Below, one piece after another: positions 9,365 to 18,018 of a stretch of 64,000 bases of DNA (the first letter of the stretch is position 1; every line of letters starts with the position of its first letter). Source of the stretch: Clostridiales bacterium (lineage in GTDB: Bacteria; Bacillota; Clostridia; Lachnospirales; Lachnospiraceae); NCBI GenBank assembly GCA_012520645.1, contig JAAYNV010000031.1, positions 1 to 64,000 on the forward strand, read 5' to 3'. Both the position numbers and the translations under genes were made by a program. A model generated the notes under the pieces. It did no database searches. It was not told where the DNA came from and was given only the letters and a program-made list of their open reading frames with translations.

Positions 9365-9404
9365 GTGTGAGGCGGAACAGAAGTTGTCCGCCTCATACCT
9401 TTTT
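9365..9404 (+). terminator. Rho-independent terminator after alpha-galactosidase
   Basis: A 12-bp stem (GTGTGAGGCGGA at 9365-9376 with TCCGCCTCATAC at 9387-9398, one G-T pair) followed by a T run. Confidence 0.9.
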
Positions 9405-9765
9405 CATAGAATTAAATTATGGAAAAATGTTATATTATGAAACCATGATGTTTTTTATAAAAGAAGATATGGAAAAATGTTTTCTGCAAATGTAAAAATA
9501 ATATATAGTATGAGAAATATGAAAGGTAAATAAAAGAATCTAAATACCAAAAATAATAATTGCCATACGAATTGCACAAAAAAGCATCCTATTTTTTGAT
9601 TAAGTGTACAAAAGACGAAAAAGAAACATTATGCCATATATATAAAACACTTTCCACTATTACAAAATGCCATGTTCCTCTATAATGTGCAATATCAAAG
9701 GACAACGATATCGAATGCCTTAGAAGATTAACATTGAGGAAAGGTTTAAAACAGGGAGGAAGACA
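9405..9765 (+). promoter_or_regulatory. Long AT-rich control region of the sugar ABC operon
   Basis: No gene seen. It holds two direct copies of TATGGAAAAATGTT 50 bp apart (9418-9431 and 9468-9481), TGCCATA sites at 9561, 9632 and 9668 that match the alpha-galactosidase operator, and a TATAAT at 9681-9686 with no recognisable -35, as expected for an activator-dependent promoter. The site at 9632 would fall at about -61 to -41 from the start of transcription. Confidence 0.55.
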
Positions 9766-11097
9766 ATGAAGGCAAAAAAACTTATGGCACTTGCATTGGC
9801 AGCAGTTATGACATTTTCTGTAACGGCTTGCGGAAAAGGACAGGATACGACTCAGACGGCATCGCAGGAGAGCGGTACCCAGGAGGCAGGAACAGAAGCA
9901 GAAGAAATGAAAGGCAGCACAGAGGGAAAACTGACTGTAGCAATCTGGGACAGCAATCAACAGCCGGGTATTCAGGAGATTTTGGATGACTGGTCTGCAC
10001 AGTCTGGAATTGAGGCAGAAACTCAGGTCATCACATGGAATGAGTATTGGACACTTCTGGAGGCCGGTGCTTCGGGTGGTTCTCTTCCGGATGTATTCTG
10101 GATGCATTCCAATCAGAGCCAGAGATATATGGAAAATGGCCTGCTGTTAGATCTGACAGACAAGATTGCTGCCAGTGATAAGATTGATTTGAATAATTAC
10201 TATGAGGACATTGTAGGTCTGTATGAATCAGAAGGAAAGCAGTATGCGATCCCGAAGGATATTGATACCATTGCCCTGTGGTATAACAAGACCATGTTTG
10301 ATGAAGCGGGAGTGGAGTATCCGAATGCAGACTGGACATGGGAGGATTTTTATGAAGCAGCCAAAAAACTGACAAAAGAGGATGGCAGTCAGTGGGGCTA
10401 TGCAATCAATACAGGAAATAATCAGGACAGCTACTATAATATGATCTATGATTACGGCGGATATGTAATCAGTGAGGATAAGAAGACCTCCGGATATGAT
10501 GATCCGAGGACGATTGAGGCTATGCAGTTTGTGGAGAGAATGCTTCGTGAAGGACTCTGTCCGGATCTTCAGACCATTTCTGAAAACGGATGTGATGTAC
10601 TGTTCCAGTCCGGTAAGGTGGCAATGATTACACAGGGTTCCTGGATGGTAGCAGGTTTCCGTGATAATGAGTATACACATGATAACTGTGATGTAGCAGT
10701 ACTCCCAATGGGAGCTGATGGTACAAGAGTTTCTATTTATAATGGACTTGGCTGGGCAGCAGCGGCAAATGGAAAGAATACGGAAGCAGCGTGGTCACTG
10801 ATTGAATATTTAGGCAGCAAGGAAGCACAGCTTAAGCAGGCAGAACTTGGAGTTACGATGTCAGCATATAAAGGAACATCGGATGCATGGGTGAACAGCG
10901 TTGACTGCTTTGACTTAAAAGGACATCTGGATATGCTGGATGCAACTTTGGTAATTCGTCCTTATTCCAGAAATACAAATGTCTGGGAGGATATGGCAAC
11001 AGAGACCTTCAAATCTGCATGGACAGGCGAAATGTCCATGGAGGAAGCATGTAAGCAGATTGCAGAATCCATGAATACGGCATTAGCAGAGGAATAG
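9766..11097 (+). CDS. Sugar ABC transporter substrate-binding lipoprotein (family 1)
   Basis: 443 residues. A lipoprotein signal peptide ends at the lipobox VTAC (Cys 22) and is followed by a Gln/Glu/Thr linker. The mature part is an extracellular solute-binding protein family 1 (MalE/MsmE-type): the N-lobe starts GKLTVAIWDSN and later has DIDTIALWYNKTMFDEAGV and GKVAMITQGSWMVAGF. It delivers oligosaccharide to the two permeases directly downstream. Its placement behind a GH36 alpha-galactosidase and its shared TGCCATA motifs suggest alpha-galactosides (raffinose, melibiose) as substrates. No ATPase gene is present; these systems usually borrow a shared MsmK/UgpC-type ATPase encoded elsewhere. 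Confidence 0.9.
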   Translation: MKAKKLMALALAAVMTFSVTACGKGQDTTQTASQESGTQEAGTEAEEMKGSTEGKLTVAIWDSNQQPGIQEILDDWSAQSGIEAETQVITWNEYWTLLEAGASGGSLPDVFWMHSNQSQRYMENGLLLDLTDKIAASDKIDLNNYYEDIVGLYESEGKQYAIPKDIDTIALWYNKTMFDEAGVEYPNADWTWEDFYEAAKKLTKEDGSQWGYAINTGNNQDSYYNMIYDYGGYVISEDKKTSGYDDPRTIEAMQFVERMLREGLCPDLQTISENGCDVLFQSGKVAMITQGSWMVAGFRDNEYTHDNCDVAVLPMGADGTRVSIYNGLGWAAAANGKNTEAAWSLIEYLGSKEAQLKQAELGVTMSAYKGTSDAWVNSVDCFDLKGHLDMLDATLVIRPYSRNTNVWEDMATETFKSAWTGEMSMEEACKQIAESMNTALAEE

Positions 11098-11107
11098 GAA
11101 GTAAAGG

Positions 11108-12016
11108 ATGATGAGTATGGCAACGCAGAAGAAAAGAAAGATGACACCGAGGGAGAAAAGTGAATTTTTCTGGGGCTGGCTGTTTATTCTGCCGACTGTG
11201 ATTGGACTTCTGATATTGAATATTATTCCGATTTTCCAGACCATCTGGCAGAGTTTTTTTAAAACAGGTGATTTTGGCAAAGGAAATATTTTCATCGGAA
11301 TGGCGAATTACCAGAAACTGATGCAGGATAAGGCGGTATGGCAGGCATTATGGAATACCGTAAAATATGCGATTGTGGAAGTTCCTTTTTCCATTGTCAT
11401 TGCACTTGTTCTGGCAGTATTTTTGAACAGAAAGATGCGCGGCAGATCTGCATACCGAACCATTTTCTTTCTGCCCATGGTGGCTGCTCCGGCAGCCATT
11501 GCCATGGTTTGGAGATGGCTTTATAATTCGGAATTTGGTTTATTAAACCATTTGATTGGCAGGAAGGTAAACTGGATTTCAGATCCGAATCTGGCAATCT
11601 ATTCGATAGCTGTTATTGGTATCTGGTCCATTATCGGTTACAATATGGTTTTATTTTTGGCAGGACTTCAGGAGGTGCCGCGGGACTATTATGAAGCGGC
11701 AGCCATTGACGGAGCCTCCGGCATTCATCAATTTTTTCATATTACCGTTCCACTCATTTCACCGACTATTTTCTTTGTGGCAGTAACAAGAGTGATTGGA
11801 GCATTTCAGGTATTTGATTTGATTTATATGGTAATGGATAAAACAAATCCGGCGCTTGCAAAGACACAGTCACTGGTGTATCTGTTCTATCGGTATTCGT
11901 TTACCGAAGGCAATAAAGGTTACGGATCTGCAATCGTGGTACTGCTGCTTGCGGTAATTATGTGCATTACTGTGTTTCAAATGACAGCGCAGAAAAAGTG
12001 GGTTCATTACAATTAG
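11108..12016 (+). CDS. Sugar ABC transporter permease, MalF type
   Basis: 302 residues with six membrane segments. The cytoplasmic loop YYEAAAIDGASGIHQFFHIT is the EAA motif that docks the ATPase (about residues 195-214). It starts 10 nt after the binding-protein stop. ATGs at 11108, 11111 and 11117 are all possible; GTAAAGG is upstream. It forms the heterodimeric channel with the next gene. Confidence 0.92.
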   Translation: MMSMATQKKRKMTPREKSEFFWGWLFILPTVIGLLILNIIPIFQTIWQSFFKTGDFGKGNIFIGMANYQKLMQDKAVWQALWNTVKYAIVEVPFSIVIALVLAVFLNRKMRGRSAYRTIFFLPMVAAPAAIAMVWRWLYNSEFGLLNHLIGRKVNWISDPNLAIYSIAVIGIWSIIGYNMVLFLAGLQEVPRDYYEAAAIDGASGIHQFFHITVPLISPTIFFVAVTRVIGAFQVFDLIYMVMDKTNPALAKTQSLVYLFYRYSFTEGNKGYGSAIVVLLLAVIMCITVFQMTAQKKWVHYN

Positions 12017-12025
12017 GAGGGGCAA

Positions 12026-12856
12026 ATGGAAGCAAAGAAGAAATTGGTGTCAATCATTATACATATTATACTGCTGGCCTGCTCTGTAACCATGCTGATT
12101 CCCTTTTTGTGGATGATCCTGACTGCTTTTAAATCGGTATCAGAAGCAACCAGTGTGAATCCATTTATTATCCTTCCGACGGTATGGCGCAGGGATGCAT
12201 TTGATAATGTAATAAAAAATATGAATTTTTTGCTGTTGTATAAAAATACACTGCTTATGATAGCGGGAAGAGTATTGGCGGCAGTGCTGACGGCAACAAT
12301 GGCTGGCTATGCCTTCGGAAGATTACACTTCAAGGGAAGGGACCTGATGTTTTCACTGGTGCTGTTTCAGATGATGGTACCCGGACAGATTTTTATCATT
12401 CCGCAGTATTTGATGGTAAGCAAGCTGGGAATACTCAATAGTACAATGGCATTAGTCTTTCCCGGACTGGTTACTGCTTTTGGAACCTTCCTGCTCAGAC
12501 AGGCATATATGGGACTTCCCAAAGATCTGGAGGAGGCAGCAAGGCTAGATGGCTGTAATATCGGACAGACGTTTCTATATATTATGGCACCGCTGACCAA
12601 GTCCTCTATGGTGGCGTTGGGAATTTTTACCACAGTATTTGCCTATAAGGATCTGATGTGGCCGATGATCGTCAATTCGGAAAATGATAAGGCAACATTG
12701 GCGTCAGCGCTGGCGAAAATGCAGGGACAGTACGGCAGCAAATTTCCGGAACTGATGGCTGCAGCTCTGATTGCGTGTATTCCGATGATTATCATTTATC
12801 TGTTTTTTCAGAAACAGTTTATCGAAGGAATCGCTACTTCCGGTGGAAAATTATAA
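12026..12856 (+). CDS. Sugar ABC transporter permease, MalG type
   Basis: 276 residues with six membrane segments and the EAA loop LEEAARLDGCNIGQTFLYIM (about residues 170-189). AGGAGG precedes the ATG by 6 nt. It is the second channel subunit; the C-terminus FFQKQFIEGIATSGGKL is typical of carbohydrate uptake (CUT1) permeases. Last gene before a terminator. Confidence 0.92.
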   Translation: MEAKKKLVSIIIHIILLACSVTMLIPFLWMILTAFKSVSEATSVNPFIILPTVWRRDAFDNVIKNMNFLLLYKNTLLMIAGRVLAAVLTATMAGYAFGRLHFKGRDLMFSLVLFQMMVPGQIFIIPQYLMVSKLGILNSTMALVFPGLVTAFGTFLLRQAYMGLPKDLEEAARLDGCNIGQTFLYIMAPLTKSSMVALGIFTTVFAYKDLMWPMIVNSENDKATLASALAKMQGQYGSKFPELMAAALIACIPMIIIYLFFQKQFIEGIATSGGKL

Positions 12857-12881
12857 AAACATACAGATTCAGGATACGGAT

Positions 12882-12917
12882 AGAGTCCCCTGCATGTATT
12901 GCGGGGGACTCTTTGTT
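12882..12917 (+). terminator. Rho-independent terminator after sugar ABC operon
   Basis: Perfect 12-bp arms pairing AGAGTCCCCTGC (12882-12893) with GCGGGGGACTCT (12901-12912), one G-T pair, then TTGTT. Confidence 0.88.
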
Positions 12918-12968
12918 GCAATTTGGACAGCGATAGATTAAACTGGAAAAGGACAGGGAGGACTTGGC

Positions 12969-13877
12969 ATGGAGAAACAGGCAGGATTTACAACAAGTGC
13001 AAGATATAAATGTCTGGAGGATCTGCAAAGGGATTCTGCTGATTTGTATCTTGGATACTGTGGGACGGAAAAATGTGTGCCGGGGCACTCCTTCGGGCCC
13101 ACGGAAAGAACGCTTTATGTCATTCATTTTGCGAGGAGGGGCAGAGGACGTTTCAGCATTGGCGGAAAGGAATATTCTATTACGGCAGGTGAAGCTTTCC
13201 TGATTTCTCCCGGTGAAACGACTTATTATGAGGCAGATGAGAAGCAGCCCTGGGAATACTGGTGGATTGGTTTTCAGGGAATCAAGGCATATGAGTATAT
13301 ATTAAATGCAGGATTTGACAAATATACACCGGTGATTCACGTAGAAGGAATGGATCAGATCATAGGGTGCATCAATAATATGCTGGAGGCACATCAGCTC
13401 ACGATTGCAAATGATTTGCGGAGAAAGAGTGAACTGATGCGGGTGTTTGCACACCTGATAGAAGAAAACGGGAAAAAACAGAAAGAAGTATCCGGCTATG
13501 ATTATCAGGGGGCAATTTATGTCAGGCAGGCAGTCGATTATCTGACGTACCATTATCATGAGAGGATAAAGATTAATGAACTGGCAGATTATATCGGGAT
13601 AAACCGCTGCTATTTGACGAACAGCTTTAAGAAGCAGCTTGGGATGTCGCCGCAGGAATACCTGGTAAAGCTTCGCATGGACAAGGCGGCGTCCCTGATC
13701 CGTAATACGGGGCTTTCAGTTAGTGAAATCGCAGTGCGGGTAGGATATGAGGATCCGCTTGCGTTTTCCAAAATATTCAGGCTAAAATACGGAGTCAGTC
13801 CACGCAAATGGCGTGAGATGGAAGAAATTCTGGTAGAATACCATGAGAAAGGTTTTGTTCATAAGGATCTTTTATAA
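12969..13877 (+). CDS. AraC family transcriptional regulator (MsmR/RafR-like)
   Basis: 302 residues. The N-terminal cupin sugar-binding domain has RFSIGGKEYSITAGEAFLIS and PWEYWWIGFQG (about 57-105). The C-terminal pair of helix-turn-helix motifs starts near residue 190, with INELADYIGINRCYLTNSFK and VSEIAVRVGYEDPLAFSKIF. This architecture is typical of activators of alpha-galactoside/raffinose operons. It sits behind the transporter and is the natural candidate for the TGCCATAT-type sites before the galactosidase and transporter. GGGAGGA lies upstream of the ATG. It ends 3 nt before the next ORF, so it may be co-transcribed with the sensor operon. Confidence 0.88.
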   Translation: MEKQAGFTTSARYKCLEDLQRDSADLYLGYCGTEKCVPGHSFGPTERTLYVIHFARRGRGRFSIGGKEYSITAGEAFLISPGETTYYEADEKQPWEYWWIGFQGIKAYEYILNAGFDKYTPVIHVEGMDQIIGCINNMLEAHQLTIANDLRRKSELMRVFAHLIEENGKKQKEVSGYDYQGAIYVRQAVDYLTYHYHERIKINELADYIGINRCYLTNSFKKQLGMSPQEYLVKLRMDKAASLIRNTGLSVSEIAVRVGYEDPLAFSKIFRLKYGVSPRKWREMEEILVEYHEKGFVHKDLL

Positions 13878-13880
13878 GTG

Positions 13881-14924
13881 ATGGAGAAAAAGAAACGACT
13901 GGATGAAAATAAAAAACTGTTTTTGGGAGCTGCGGCTATTTTGGCTTTTGTTCTGTTAGTGACGATAGGTGGAATGGTTTTTTTTAAACAGCAGGTAAAG
14001 AAAGCGGCACAGGCACTTGAGGAAACAGAATACCGGGAATATGACAGATACTATGCGATGATCGTAGAGGATGCGGATTCTCCCTTCTGGCAGGAGGTTT
14101 ATGCCGGAGCCTGTGCACAGGCGGAAGAAAATAATGTATGCGTGGAATTGTTAAACGATACATTAGAGGAAGAGTATTCCAGAGAAGAACTGACGCACAT
14201 CGCCATTGAAAGCCAGATGGATGGTATTATTGTTCAGGCGGATGAAAGTGAAGAACTGACTGCCTGTATTGATGAGGCTGTAGAAAAAGGCATTCCGGTT
14301 ATTACGGTGCTTGGAGATAATACGTCGGGACACAGACAGAGCTTTGTCGGGGTAGGCAGCTATAATCTGGGCCGGGAATACGGCAGACAGGTCATAGAAA
14401 TATATCAGAATAGGGAGCCGGCTTCCGGTAAGGTATATGTGCTGATGGATACAAAAGCGGAGGATTCCAGTCAGAATATTTTGTATTCCGGAATACAGGA
14501 AACTTTGGAGAATCTGGATATCAGTCTGGAGATGTATGCAGTAAATAATGAGAGCCGCTTTTCTGTAGAAGAGTCGATCCGGGATCTTTTTATGAATGTG
14601 GAAGAGCAGCCGGATATCATCATCTGTCTGGATGAGTTAAATACCTCCTGTGTCTATCAGGCTGTGGTGGACTATAACCGGGTAGGAGAAGTGGGCATAA
14701 TAGGATATTATGATTCGGAAGACATTCTGCGGGCAATCGAGAGAAAGGTAATTCATTCTACGATTACTGTCAATACAGCGCAGATGGGAAGCTATTGTGT
14801 CGAGGCATTGTGTGAGTTTGACGAGGTTGGAAATGTAAGTGAGTATTTTACTGTGGATATACAGCTGGTCAATGCTGACAATGTTGCCGCCTATCTGGTG
14901 CAGGAGGAAGCAGATGAAAAATAA
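13881..14924 (+). CDS. Membrane-anchored periplasmic-binding-type sugar sensor
   Basis: 347 residues. An uncleaved N-terminal membrane helix (about 14-36, no lipobox) is followed by a type-I periplasmic binding fold: YYAMIVEDADSPFWQEVYAG, MDGIIVQADES, and PDIIICLDELNTSCVYQAV. Starts are possible at GTG 13878 or ATG 13881; I use the ATG. It overlaps the histidine kinase gene by 11 nt, which is strong evidence for coupled synthesis. By analogy to the clostridial XylFII-LytS pair, it probably binds a sugar outside the cell and signals through the kinase rather than feeding a transporter. Ligand unknown. Confidence 0.78.
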   Translation: MEKKKRLDENKKLFLGAAAILAFVLLVTIGGMVFFKQQVKKAAQALEETEYREYDRYYAMIVEDADSPFWQEVYAGACAQAEENNVCVELLNDTLEEEYSREELTHIAIESQMDGIIVQADESEELTACIDEAVEKGIPVITVLGDNTSGHRQSFVGVGSYNLGREYGRQVIEIYQNREPASGKVYVLMDTKAEDSSQNILYSGIQETLENLDISLEMYAVNNESRFSVEESIRDLFMNVEEQPDIIICLDELNTSCVYQAVVDYNRVGEVGIIGYYDSEDILRAIERKVIHSTITVNTAQMGSYCVEALCEFDEVGNVSEYFTVDIQLVNADNVAAYLVQEEADEK

Positions 14925-16401
14925 CTTGTTTGGAAAAATATCCATTCAGACAAAGCTTGCTGTGGTATTTGTCTTTACCAGTCTCATTATTCTGGTGGTC
15001 AATCTGTTTATGTATGTGAATATCAATAATATGGTAAACCGTATGGACAGGGTTTATCAGGGAAACCTCCGCCTGAATGAGCTGAATCGTGCTTTAAGGG
15101 ATGTACAGGACAATATGACGGAATACCTGAATGTGAAAAATTCCGATACGCTGGAGGCTTATTACCGGAGTGTACAGGAGTATACTGCCTACGTGGACCG
15201 TCTGAGTGATGTAGTCAGCAGCGATGCGTTTGGAAGGATGGAACGCAATATTAAAAAACTGTCAGAAAATTATCTGGAACTGACGAATCAGACTGTGGAA
15301 GCAAAACGAGGCAGAAACGTAGAGAAATACAATTCGCGTTATGAGAGTGCGACGAAGATGTATGAACACATAAGCACTTACATTTATAGTCTGAACAATG
15401 AGCAGTTTAATGCCAATTCTGCAAATTATGAGGCATTGTCCATTTCGCTCCGGTCCTTGGAATTAGTCAGTAACCTGATTCTTGTTGCGGTCATCATCAG
15501 CAATATTCTTCTGATCCTGATTCTGACCAAAACCATCACCAGTCCGTTAAAAACTCTGGCGGATACGGCGGATGAGGTGGCTGAGGGCAACTTTGAAGTG
15601 GCACTTTTGCCAGTACAGTCGCAGGATGAGATCGGTATTGTGACAAGAGCTTTCAATACCATGGTTGTAAATATCAGAGAGTACATTGAACGGATTAAAA
15701 AAAGCATGGAGTTAGAGCGTGAGATGAAGGAGCGGGAGCTTCTGATGGAGACGCACTTAAAGGATGCACAGTTAAAATATTTACAGGCGCAGATTAATCC
15801 ACATTTTCTGTTCAATACCCTCAATGCCGGTGCCCAGCTTGCAATGATGGAAGGGGCGGACCGGACTTATGAATACATACAGAATATGGCGGATTTTTTT
15901 CGTTATAATGTCAAAAAGAACAATGAGACCGTGACACTGGCGGAAGAAATTGAACTGGTGGATAATTATATCTATATTTTAAATGTCCGTTTTTCAGGAG
16001 AGATTCATTTTGAGAAGAAGGTAGACAAACGGTATACCTATCTTCCCGTGCCCAGCATGCTGCTGCAGCCCATTGTGGAAAACAGTGTGAATTACGGAAT
16101 CCGTAATATTGATTGGGAGGGAAAGATTACGCTTTCGGTCTATGCTATAGAGGATACGCTTTGTATCAGTATTAAGGACAATGGTATCGGTATGAGTCAG
16201 GAGAAGATTGACAAGATTATGACAAGCAGACTGAAAGAGGCAGATCTGTCACAGGACTCCAATGGAATCGGTCTGGATAATGTGATCGGCAGACTCAGAC
16301 TCTTTTTAAAGACGGAAGACAATCTGGAGATTTTAAGCGGAGGAAAGAATCAGGGTACGGAGGTGCGCATCTATCTGCCAATCCCGGATGAAAATATATA
16401 A
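14914..16401 (+). CDS. LytS/YesM-type sensor histidine kinase
   Basis: 495 residues. Two membrane helices (about 13-34 and 185-208) flank a helical extracellular domain. A HAMP segment follows (TSPLKTLADTADEVAEGN), then the His_kinase domain with phosphoacceptor H297 in QINPHFLFNT and an ATPase domain with ISIKDNGIGMS and GIGLDNVIGRL. I chose ATG 14914 because AGGAGG precedes it; the upstream in-frame ATGs lie inside the sensor gene. It should phosphorylate the regulator encoded 14 nt downstream in response to extracellular sugar bound by the neighbouring binding proteins. Confidence 0.93.
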   Translation: MKNNLFGKISIQTKLAVVFVFTSLIILVVNLFMYVNINNMVNRMDRVYQGNLRLNELNRALRDVQDNMTEYLNVKNSDTLEAYYRSVQEYTAYVDRLSDVVSSDAFGRMERNIKKLSENYLELTNQTVEAKRGRNVEKYNSRYESATKMYEHISTYIYSLNNEQFNANSANYEALSISLRSLELVSNLILVAVIISNILLILILTKTITSPLKTLADTADEVAEGNFEVALLPVQSQDEIGIVTRAFNTMVVNIREYIERIKKSMELEREMKERELLMETHLKDAQLKYLQAQINPHFLFNTLNAGAQLAMMEGADRTYEYIQNMADFFRYNVKKNNETVTLAEEIELVDNYIYILNVRFSGEIHFEKKVDKRYTYLPVPSMLLQPIVENSVNYGIRNIDWEGKITLSVYAIEDTLCISIKDNGIGMSQEKIDKIMTSRLKEADLSQDSNGIGLDNVIGRLRLFLKTEDNLEILSGGKNQGTEVRIYLPIPDENI

Positions 16402-16415
16402 AGGAGTAAGAGCGG

Positions 16416-18011
16416 ATGTATAAGATAATGCTTGCAGACGATGAGGGAATCGTCATCGACTCTTTAAAGTTTATTATCGAGAAGGAATTTGGAGACAAGT
16501 GTATGGTAGAATCTGCCAAGACGGGGAGAAGTGTTATCGAGCTGGCAGAGCGCTTCCGTCCGGATATTGCCATTATGGATATCCAGATGCCGGGTATCAA
16601 CGGAATTGATGCCATGAAGGAAATCCGAAGCTTCAGTAAGGATATGATCTTTATTGTCATGTCTGCCTATGATAAGTTTGATTATGCCCAGGAGGCCATC
16701 AATCTTGGCGTGTTGGAATACATTACAAAGCCGATGAACCGGGATAAGATTACCGGAGTTTTAAGACGTGCGATGTCGATGATTGATGAGGAGAGAACGA
16801 AGCGCAGCAATGATCTGATGATCAAGGAAAAGCTGGAAACGGTTGTGCCGATCATTGAAAACGGACTGATTTATAATATTTTATTTCAGGAACATTTTGA
16901 GGAGGACGTGGAGAACTTTAAAAGCCTGCTCGGTATCAAAGAGGAATATGGTTATATGATCGCTTTTGTCTTTGGGGATGAGCAACAGGGTAATCATATG
17001 ACCAATGCAGTCGGCACCAGTGTAAAGGTGCAGAACCATTACAGAGAAGTGCGGGAAATGGCAAGGGAATATTTCCCGGGTATTATGGGTTCTGTGATGG
17101 GCAATAAGATTGCGATGCTTGTTCCAAGCAGGAAACAGAAGATGGAATACAATGAAAGAATTGAGCTGATCGAGCGGGCAAGGGAACTGGTGCGGAAGAT
17201 ACGTAAGCGGCTGGATGTCAGCTTTCGCATTGGAATCGGAGCAATAAAGGGGCTGCAAAAACAGCTGGATTCTTATAATGAAGCGTTAAATGCGCTGATA
17301 AATTCCACAGGAACTGTTGCGCATGTAGATGATCTTCCGTTAGCCTGTGTCTATGAAGAAAACTATCCCGTTGATCTGGAAAAACAGTTGTTTGATGCCG
17401 TATCCAAGGGAGACTCCAATCTGGCCATGGAAAAGGCCGGGAGATTTTTTGAATGGATGGAGGAGACATACCCGGACAGCCTTATGGATATCCGGTTAAA
17501 GTCTTTGGAATTTGTCCTTTGGTCCGAACATCTTGCATATGAGAGCGGAGGAATGTCGTACCGCTTTAAAGCGCGTGAAGACTGGCTGCCGATGATTATG
17601 CAGATGTCAGGGCTTGAGGAGATTAAAAGCTGGTTTTTAGATAAGGTTGCGACTGCCAGCCGGAACGTGGCGACGAAACGGGAGGAAAAGTCGATTAGTC
17701 TGGTGGAAAAGGCGAAGGCATATATCAATGAAAATTTTCAAAGAGATCTGTCGCTTGATGAGATTTCCAGAGAGTACGATATCAGTCCCTATTATTTCAG
17801 CAAAATTTTCAAGGATGAGACAGGAGAGAACTTTATCGAATATCTGACCGGTGTGCGTATGGAGAAAGCGAAGCAGCTTCTGCTGAATAAGGAGCTGTCC
17901 ATGAAGGAGATATGTTCCATGGTGGGATATGCGGATCCAAACTATTTCAGTCGTTCCTTTAAAAAGAATGTAGGAGTTACTCCGACGGAATATCGGGAGG
18001 GAAAGGGTTGA
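16416..18011 (+). CDS. YesN-type response regulator with AraC DNA-binding domain
   Basis: 531 residues. The receiver domain (1-125) has phosphoacceptor D55 in AIMDIQMPG and the switch residues in FIVMSAYDKFDYAQEAI and YITKPMN. A ~280-residue linker region follows, then two HTH motifs at about 435-525 (LSLDEISREYDISPYYFSKI and MKEICSMVGYADPNYFSRSF). It partners the kinase upstream. The likely targets are this operon and the chvE-gguAB transporter downstream, as in clostridial LytS-YesN xylose systems; that is inference from gene order. Confidence 0.93.
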   Translation: MYKIMLADDEGIVIDSLKFIIEKEFGDKCMVESAKTGRSVIELAERFRPDIAIMDIQMPGINGIDAMKEIRSFSKDMIFIVMSAYDKFDYAQEAINLGVLEYITKPMNRDKITGVLRRAMSMIDEERTKRSNDLMIKEKLETVVPIIENGLIYNILFQEHFEEDVENFKSLLGIKEEYGYMIAFVFGDEQQGNHMTNAVGTSVKVQNHYREVREMAREYFPGIMGSVMGNKIAMLVPSRKQKMEYNERIELIERARELVRKIRKRLDVSFRIGIGAIKGLQKQLDSYNEALNALINSTGTVAHVDDLPLACVYEENYPVDLEKQLFDAVSKGDSNLAMEKAGRFFEWMEETYPDSLMDIRLKSLEFVLWSEHLAYESGGMSYRFKAREDWLPMIMQMSGLEEIKSWFLDKVATASRNVATKREEKSISLVEKAKAYINENFQRDLSLDEISREYDISPYYFSKIFKDETGENFIEYLTGVRMEKAKQLLLNKELSMKEICSMVGYADPNYFSRSFKKNVGVTPTEYREGKG

Positions 18012-18018
18012 AAAGGAT

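Noticed and set aside
9601-9765. CcpA cre site before the sugar ABC operon
   Set aside because: No stretch fits the cre consensus convincingly.
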